The position numbers and the translations under genes are program-made. Below, piece by piece: positions 6,810-11,725 of a stretch of 11,725 nt of DNA (position 1 is the stretch's first letter; each line of letters begins with the position of its first letter). The DNA is from UBA4615 sp049422085 (GTDB taxonomy: Bacteria; Pseudomonadota; Gammaproteobacteria; Burkholderiales; Burkholderiaceae_E), in assembly GCA_049422085.1 (NCBI GenBank), contig JBMSOD010000082.1, positions 1-11,725 of the forward strand, read 5' to 3'. The notes below the pieces were generated by a model. The model made no database searches. It worked only from the letters and a program-made list of their open reading frames with translations, and was not told where the DNA came from.

Positions 6810-8429
6810 ATGAGCGAATCAAGCCTGCCATCGTTACTGAGTCAACCCGCCTGCGCCCCGCTACACGATGGCTGCACCATGGGCGACCTGATCGTGCGAG
6901 CCATCCATCGGGGCGGCGATCGGGTGGCCTTCGTTCTTGACGACCAGACAATCACCTACCGCGAATTCGGAGCCATGCTCAGCCGCATGGTCCAGTTCAT
7001 GCAGGCCCGTGGACTGCAACGAGGCGATGCCATTGCCACCTTGTCATCCAACCGGCCCGAAGCCTTTCTGGTCAATGCAGCCGGTTATCTGCTCGGTCTG
7101 AGATCGACCTGGATGCATCCTCTGGCCTCGGAAGACGACCATGCCTATCTGATCGAAGATTCGGGCGTCACCCATCTCTTTGTCGACCCCCTCACCTTCA
7201 GCGAGCGTGCGATGGCACTCAAGGCCCGGTTGCCGGCCTTGAAGCAGCTCTACAGCCTGGGCACGGATGCCCGGGGCAAGGCACCCGGCGAAGACGCCCT
7301 GGCGGCAAGCCAGGGCTATCAACCCTCAGCGCTGGTCTCTCAAGCGCATGCCGATGACATCTGCACCCTGATTTACACCGGAGGCACCACCGGCAAGCCC
7401 AAGGGCGTCATCCATACCCATCGGGTTCAGGTCACCATGGTGATGACCGAACTCACCGAATGGGACTGGCCGCAAGAGGTCCGCTTTCTGGCCATGACCC
7501 CGATCACGCATGCCGCAGGTGCCATGATCGTGGCGGTCATGAGCAGGAGCGGCTGCTTCGTGATGAGCAAGGGCTTCGACGCGCAGCGGTTCTTCGATCT
7601 GGTTGAGCAGCAGCGCATCACCTGCACCTTTCTCGTCCCGACCATGATCTATGTGCTCCTCGATCACCCCTCGATCGAGACCGCAGACACCTCGAGTCTC
7701 AAGACCATCATCTATGGGGCCTCACCCATGGCGCCCGCCCGGCTGGCCGAAGGCATGCGGCGATTCGGGCCGGTGTTCATGCAGCTCTATGGCCAGTCCG
7801 AAGCGCCCAATTGCGTCACCACCTTACGCCGGGATGAGCATGACCCCCAACGCCATCCGGAGCGTCTTGCCTCCTGCGGCATGCCCTCTGCCGGCGTACA
7901 GGTCGCCCTGCTCGATGAGGATGGCCAGGAAGTGCCTGTGGGCGAGGTGGGAGAGATCTGCGTGCGCGGGCCCCTGGTGATGGCCGGCTACTGGAACAAA
8001 CCTGAGGAAACCGCCAAGGCGCTGCGGGGCGGCTGGCTGCATACCGGAGACCTTGCGCGTCGCGACATCGACGGCTATCTGTACATTGTTGATCGCAGCA
8101 AGGACATGATCATCAGCGGTGGCTTCAATGTCTTTCCGCGCGAGGTTGAGGATGTCCTCACGCGACATCCCGATGTCGCTGCCGCGGCCGTCATTGGCGT
8201 GCCGGATGCCAAGTGGGGCGAGGCAGTCAAGGCTGTGGTGGTGCTCAAGCCCGGGGCCACCCCGAATGCCGAAGCCCTGATTGCCCTGGTTCGAGATGCC
8301 AAGGGCACGGTTCAGGCGCCCAAGTCGGTGGATTTCATGCAGGCACTGCCCGTCACAGGACTGGGCAAACCCGACAAGAAAGCCCTGCGAGCGCTCTACT
8401 GGGGTGGCACGAACCGCGCCGTGAACTGA
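6810..8429 (+). CDS. AMP-forming acyl-CoA synthetase/ligase
   Basis: A 539-residue cytoplasmic adenylate-forming enzyme of the ANL superfamily: it activates a carboxylic acid with ATP to the acyl-AMP, then transfers the acyl group to CoA. The core motifs are present in order: the phosphate-binding loop YTGGTTGKPKG (189-199), the YGQSE motif, the hinge-region GWLHTGD (408-414), then YIVDRSKDMIISGGFNVFP and the C-terminal LGKPDKKAL with the adenylation Lys at 520. Length and motif spacing fit a complete medium/long-chain or aryl acyl-CoA ligase; the acid cannot be predicted by eye. I chose ATG 6810, which follows the VOC stop (TGA 6806-6808) after one base, giving TGAGATG and probable translational coupling. 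An in-frame TTG at 6786 lies inside the VOC gene and is less likely. No strong SD of its own is seen. Downstream lies a convergent M81 hydrolase. Confidence 0.93.
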   Translation: MSESSLPSLLSQPACAPLHDGCTMGDLIVRAIHRGGDRVAFVLDDQTITYREFGAMLSRMVQFMQARGLQRGDAIATLSSNRPEAFLVNAAGYLLGLRSTWMHPLASEDDHAYLIEDSGVTHLFVDPLTFSERAMALKARLPALKQLYSLGTDARGKAPGEDALAASQGYQPSALVSQAHADDICTLIYTGGTTGKPKGVIHTHRVQVTMVMTELTEWDWPQEVRFLAMTPITHAAGAMIVAVMSRSGCFVMSKGFDAQRFFDLVEQQRITCTFLVPTMIYVLLDHPSIETADTSSLKTIIYGASPMAPARLAEGMRRFGPVFMQLYGQSEAPNCVTTLRRDEHDPQRHPERLASCGMPSAGVQVALLDEDGQEVPVGEVGEICVRGPLVMAGYWNKPEETAKALRGGWLHTGDLARRDIDGYLYIVDRSKDMIISGGFNVFPREVEDVLTRHPDVAAAAVIGVPDAKWGEAVKAVVVLKPGATPNAEALIALVRDAKGTVQAPKSVDFMQALPVTGLGKPDKKALRALYWGGTNRAVN

Positions 8430-8434
8430 GCTCC

Positions 8435-8513
8435 GTTCAAGACGAAGCCCTGCTCAGGACTGGGCCATGTTCAGAACGAAGCCCTGTTCAGGCCCGAGCC
8501 GCGTTCAGATCGG
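8435..8513. repeat. Imperfect tandem repeat, 34-bp period, between ligase and M81 genes
   Basis: A 24-nt unit at 8435-8458 (GTTCAAGACGAAGCCCTG then CTCAGG) recurs at 8469-8492 with 3 mismatches. The opening GTTCAG appears a third time at 8503, exactly one period further on, and reaches the last codons of the M81 gene. Each full unit ends in a small interrupted palindrome, CCTG-CT-CAGG or CCTG-TT-CAGG. It occupies most of the 75-bp gap between two converging stop codons. No stable hairpin with a T-tract is seen. Confidence 0.65.
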
Positions 8514-10004
8514 ATCAAGCGGAAAAACCGGACGGCGCACTTTCTCGAAGCGCAGCTGGGCATAGTCAGATGTGGTGACGCCCACGCCAGCGCATTCGAT
8601 CACCTCTCGGGCCAGATTGCCCAGGCCTGCGCGCCAATGCACCCGGCTCTTGATGATCACGAAACGCTTGCGGGTTGGATCGACGCCCATGCTGTAGAAG
8701 CACTCGAGGTCGGCGGGCTCCTGATACAGCGACATCACCACAATCTCGATGCCGCCTGCCTGCAACACCACGGTCGGTCCGTTGCGGGTGCTGGATCCGG
8801 CGCCCATCGGCCCCCTGAGGGTGTACTCGCCATCGGTGATGCGCCGGACCCGAGCGGTGAGGGTCAGTGGCGTTGCCGCTGCACCGATGGAGGGCATGGG
8901 CACCTTCCCACCCAGGTGCAGCGTGACCTGGTTGCCTACGCCTGCGGCGATCGCCTTTTGCACGCTGTCAGGATCGTGGATGGCAAAAAAGAGCGCATCC
9001 TGCAGGCCCTGTTTCAGGGCTTCGGCCAGCACGGCGGTGGTGTCCATGGTGCCACCCGATGCGACGTTGTCGCAGTGGTCCAGCATCACGATCGGGCCGG
9101 TCTCACCGGGTCGGTGGGATTCGCCCAGGACCTTGGCCCGCGCCACGGTCTGCGCCAGCGGCGTGCTCTCGTACACAAAGGCATGTCGTGCATCCCACGC
9201 GCGTTGGAGCAACTCATCGCGAAGGGACTCCGCCTGCGCTGCTTGATCATCGGTACAGACCACGACCGAGAGCCCGGCCTCCTTGATGTCGGCATGCGGA
9301 AACCCGACAAAAAGCGAGCAGGCCAACGCCCGGCCTGAGGCCTCGTGCTCACGACAGGCCGCCTGCAGACCCCGATTGGGTTCGGCATGGGTGCCCTGTC
9401 GCATCACATGAGGCAACATGGGCCGGTTGGCCCAGCGCATGACGGGCCTGACCTCGCCCCGGATGGCACGCACCAGCACCCGTGCGCAGAGCTCGCCAGC
9501 TTCGCGCACATCAACATGGGGATAGGTGTGATAGCCGGTGAGCACGGTGGCAAGCCTGACCATGTCGTCATAGACATTGGCATGCATGTCGAGCGTCACA
9601 CCGACGGGCGTGTCCGGATCGATGGCACGCAGGCGTCGCAGCAACTCACCCTCGCCATCTTCATGGCTTTGAGTGACCATGGCGCCATGCAGATCCAGCA
9701 GGATGCCATCCCACCCGCCCTGCCTCACGGCATCAAGGATGGCGCCGGAGATCTTTTCGAAAGCATCGTCGTGAACATGGCCGCTGGGATTGGCATCCGC
9801 CGCCACAGCCAGGTGCACCTGAGCACCAGCGGCCTCGGCCACCGACAGAAACCCGCCCAGCGCGCTGCCTGTGCCCCGGTGCTCCGCAATCGCCGCTTCA
9901 CCGGTCAACATGTCCGGGCGGTAGTCAAAAAAGCGCTCGATCGGCGTGGGCACCGGTGAGAAGGTATTGGTTTCGTGCTTGAAGCTGGCCAGCAGCAATT
10001 TCAT
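8505..10004 (-). CDS. M81 family metallopeptidase (MlrC-like)
   Basis: A 499-residue protein of the M81/MlrC family, named after the enzyme that finishes microcystin breakdown in Sphingomonas. Most members occur in bacteria that never meet microcystin and act on unknown small peptides or amides, so the call is the family, not the toxin. The N-terminal domain opens SFKHETNTFSP (residues 7-17). Likely zinc-site elements are DLHGAM (104-109), DMHAN (139-143) and GYHTYPHVD (157-165), rich in Asp and His. The C-terminal MlrC domain shows LDHCDNVASGGTMDTT near residue 310, the D-DN-GG-D signature, and MGVDPTRKRFVIIKS near 440. Length is normal for the family. ATG 10004 has AGGAG 8 nt upstream. No signal peptide is visible, so it is probably cytoplasmic. 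It converges on the ligase and is divergent from the ABC permease; neighbours do not reveal its substrate. Confidence 0.92.
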   Translation of the reverse strand: MKLLLASFKHETNTFSPVPTPIERFFDYRPDMLTGEAAIAEHRGTGSALGGFLSVAEAAGAQVHLAVAADANPSGHVHDDAFEKISGAILDAVRQGGWDGILLDLHGAMVTQSHEDGEGELLRRLRAIDPDTPVGVTLDMHANVYDDMVRLATVLTGYHTYPHVDVREAGELCARVLVRAIRGEVRPVMRWANRPMLPHVMRQGTHAEPNRGLQAACREHEASGRALACSLFVGFPHADIKEAGLSVVVCTDDQAAQAESLRDELLQRAWDARHAFVYESTPLAQTVARAKVLGESHRPGETGPIVMLDHCDNVASGGTMDTTAVLAEALKQGLQDALFFAIHDPDSVQKAIAAGVGNQVTLHLGGKVPMPSIGAAATPLTLTARVRRITDGEYTLRGPMGAGSSTRNGPTVVLQAGGIEIVVMSLYQEPADLECFYSMGVDPTRKRFVIIKSRVHWRAGLGNLAREVIECAGVGVTTSDYAQLRFEKVRRPVFPLDPI

Positions 10005-10012
10005 GGCGAAGT

Positions 10013-10017
10013 CTCCT
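10013..10017 (-). promoter_or_regulatory. Ribosome binding site of the M81 gene
   Basis: AGGAG on the minus strand, 8 nt before ATG 10004. This near-consensus site fixes the start. Just upstream lies the small dyad GTTCGTGAAC (10018-10027). Confidence 0.75.
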
Positions 10018-10108
10018 GTTCGTGAACGGCGCCCGCTGACCTGGCAAGCCTGCGAATCCCTGCTGCCTCGTGCGAGCGTCCCGAGTCGGGCTACGTTAGC
10101 ATGCGCAA

Positions 10109-11410
10109 ATGCCCGGTCAATCTTCCATGAAGGCGTCGACGCAGGCGGCCTTGCCGAACCAGACGAATCAGACTGCCTTGCAGCTCAACGCCTCTCGAGC
10201 GCTTTTGCCCCATGGTGAGCGGACAAGTGCAGCTTGCCGGGTCACCGTTGACAACAGCGTCGACGGCGAGGACGGCGAATCCGGATTGACGATCGTACTG
10301 GCAGGCCCCTGGCAGCTTGCTTGCCTGCCGGTGGCTGAGGCCAGTCTGGCGCAGCTGATAGACCAGGCCCTGGCAGGGCGCAGCCTGACCGCCGATGCAG
10401 CGACGCAGGAGCTGCCCGCACTTCGCGTGAGGATTGATGGCCGCGATCTTCAAGCGCTTGATACTGCAGCGGCACTGGCGGTGCTTCGGATCATCGGGCA
10501 GGCCGTACGGATCATCGACCTGACGGTGTCAGGCATGCAGGATCGACATGCCCGCGTGCTGAAACTCGTTCAGCAGCGCATGCCCGAACTTCATGCCACC
10601 GTGCATGCAGAAGCATTCGGCTGGCGAGCCAGACTGGGCGTCTCGGCGCTGGGTCTTTGGCAGATGCTGAAAGGCCATGTGACCTTTTTTGGCCGGGTCG
10701 CAGAAGCGGCCTGGCGCACAGCCAGAGCGCCCCGTACGCTGCGCCTGCGCGAACTGGCGACGCAGCTCGGAAATACCGGGGTGACCGCCATTCCGGTGGT
10801 CGCGCTGGTGACCTTTCTCATCGGCGTGGTCTTTGCCTATCTGCTCGGTCTGCAGGCCGAGCAATATGGGGCAAACATCTTCGTGGTCGACGGTGTCGCA
10901 TTGGGGATGACTCGAGAGTTTTCACCCCTGATCGTCGCCACCATCATGGCTGGCCGCTCGGGAGCGGCCTTCACCGCGCAGCTCGGCACCATGCGTCTGA
11001 CCGAGGAAACCGATGCGATTCGAACGCTGGGCCTGTCGGTGGAGCAGGTCCTGGTGCTGCCACGCGTGCTGGGTCTGATGCTCACCCTGCCTCTGCTGGT
11101 CTTTGTGGGCGACCTGGCCGGACTCTCCGGCGCATTGGTGATCGCAAACACCATGCTCGACATCACGCCAGTTGGCTTCATTGAGCGTCTGCACTCTGCC
11201 CTGGATCCGAGCCATTACCTCATCGGTCTGGGCAAGGCGCCTTTCTTTGCCCTGTTCATTGCCGTGATCGGCTGCCGCATGGGCATCGATGTCGCCCGCG
11301 ATACGCGATCAATCGGGATCCACACCACCTCGACCGTTGTGCAGGCGATTGTGGCGGTCATCATCCTGGATGCGATCTTCGCGATCGTCTGCCAGAAACT
11401 GGGCTGGTGA
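10109..11410 (+). CDS. MlaE/YrbE-type ABC permease with N-terminal STAS-like domain
   Basis: A 433-residue inner-membrane permease of the MlaE family, which moves phospholipids or other hydrophobic molecules between the membranes with an MCE protein and an ABC ATPase. Residues of about 1-55 look disordered. Residues of about 60-160 resemble a STAS fold (SGLTIVLAGPWQL, then ALRVRIDGRDLQALDTAAA and a helix). The permease domain covers roughly 170-433, with hydrophobic segments near 228-250, 270-283, 318-345, 378-395 and 408-431. The signature TREFSPLIVATIMAGRSGAA followed by LGTMRLTEETDAIRTLG is the family's conserved cytoplasmic coupling region, here EETDA where many have EQIDA. Canonical MlaE is about 260 residues, so this belongs to the longer STAS-fused type. 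ATG 10109 has no clear SD; ATG 10127 is possible. The ATPase gene begins one base after the stop. The name mlaE itself is withheld because paralogues are common. Confidence 0.9.
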   Translation: MPGQSSMKASTQAALPNQTNQTALQLNASRALLPHGERTSAACRVTVDNSVDGEDGESGLTIVLAGPWQLACLPVAEASLAQLIDQALAGRSLTADAATQELPALRVRIDGRDLQALDTAAALAVLRIIGQAVRIIDLTVSGMQDRHARVLKLVQQRMPELHATVHAEAFGWRARLGVSALGLWQMLKGHVTFFGRVAEAAWRTARAPRTLRLRELATQLGNTGVTAIPVVALVTFLIGVVFAYLLGLQAEQYGANIFVVDGVALGMTREFSPLIVATIMAGRSGAAFTAQLGTMRLTEETDAIRTLGLSVEQVLVLPRVLGLMLTLPLLVFVGDLAGLSGALVIANTMLDITPVGFIERLHSALDPSHYLIGLGKAPFFALFIAVIGCRMGIDVARDTRSIGIHTTSTVVQAIVAVIILDAIFAIVCQKLGW

Positions 11411-11411
11411 C

Positions 11412-11725
11412 ATGGACCCGCGACAGCCCGAACAGATCGCTCAGAAGGCAGGATCCGAGGATCAGGCTGAAGAGGGCATGACCGAGCTTGTGATCGATGT
11501 CCGAGGTCTGACCACCCGCTTTGGTCGACAGGTGGTGCACGACCGGCTCGATCTTCAGATCCGAAGGGGTGAGCTCGTGGCCCTGATTGGTGGCAGCGGC
11601 ACCGGAAAATCCGTACTGGTGCGCGAAATCATCGGACTGCAGCGCCCCACCGCAGGCGATGTCCATGTGCTGGGCACGTCCATGTGGACCGCTTCAGAGC
11701 CCGAGCTTGCCCGGGTCAGGCGACG
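11412..11725 (+). CDS. ABC transporter ATP-binding protein, MlaF-like, N-terminal part (3' end outside window)
   Basis: This is the start of the ATPase subunit that powers the upstream permease. The visible 104 residues contain a hydrophilic lead of 22 residues, then TELVIDVRGLTTRFGRQVVH, a standard ABC first strand, and Walker A GGSGTGKS (60-67, Lys66) followed by VLVREIIGLQRPTAGDVHVLG. The Q-loop, signature and Walker B lie beyond the window. ATG 11412 follows the permease TGA (11408-11410) after one base, which suggests translational coupling. ATG 11478 (MTELVIDV) would give a more typical MlaF N-terminus, but its only SD-like AGAGG is 2 nt away, too close. The pairing with a STAS-type MlaE permease implies that an MCE-domain substrate-binding gene follows downstream; this is an inference from known operons. 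Confidence 0.9.
   Translation, partial: MDPRQPEQIAQKAGSEDQAEEGMTELVIDVRGLTTRFGRQVVHDRLDLQIRRGELVALIGGSGTGKSVLVREIIGLQRPTAGDVHVLGTSMWTASEPELARVRR

Noticed and set aside
9345..9959. Plus-strand frame of 204 codons opposite the M81 gene
   Set aside because: The M81 gene has strong family motifs and a good SD on the other strand; this frame has neither.

Overview
The window is a compact, GC-rich stretch of proteobacterial chromosome. The gene families and the strong preference for G or C in third codon positions suggest a betaproteobacterium, probably Burkholderiales. That placement is an inference from style and family content; no rRNA or marker gene is present to confirm it. I see no mobile element, CRISPR array, tRNA or rRNA, and no gene-free stretch longer than about 180 bases.

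Layout from left to right. (1) The C-terminal part of an MFS transporter runs rightward and is cut by the window edge (1-1025). (2) A leftward short-chain dehydrogenase/reductase faces it (1204-1962), with a strong hairpin between the two stop codons. (3) A divergent region of 177 bp, rich in dyad symmetry, separates the SDR from a rightward secreted lipoprotein of unknown function (2140-2865). (4) A large leftward SWIM zinc finger plus SNF2-type helicase (2876-6325) ends only 10 bp from the lipoprotein stop. (5) A rightward, tightly coupled pair encodes a small VOC/glyoxalase-fold protein (6422-6808) and an AMP-forming acyl-CoA ligase (6810-8429). (6) A leftward M81-family (MlrC-like) metallopeptidase (8505-10004) converges on the ligase; an imperfect 34-bp-period tandem repeat lies at the junction. 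(7) A rightward MlaE-type ABC permease with an N-terminal STAS-like domain (10109-11410) is followed after 1 nt by the start of its ABC ATPase (11412 to the window end).

How the genes work together. Two real transcription units are visible. The VOC protein and the acyl-CoA ligase are spaced one base apart and probably serve one catabolic or detoxifying pathway with an unidentified substrate. The permease and ATPase are the opening genes of an MCE/Mla-type lipid transport operon that continues beyond the window. The MFS transporter, SDR, ligase and M81 hydrolase are all typical accessory-metabolism genes, but the sequence does not link them to one pathway.

I did not find a convincing previously undescribed system. 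The most notable points are the Phe in place of the catalytic Tyr in the SDR, the dyads upstream of it, the tandem repeat at 8435-8513, and the lipoprotein, which I cannot assign to a function.
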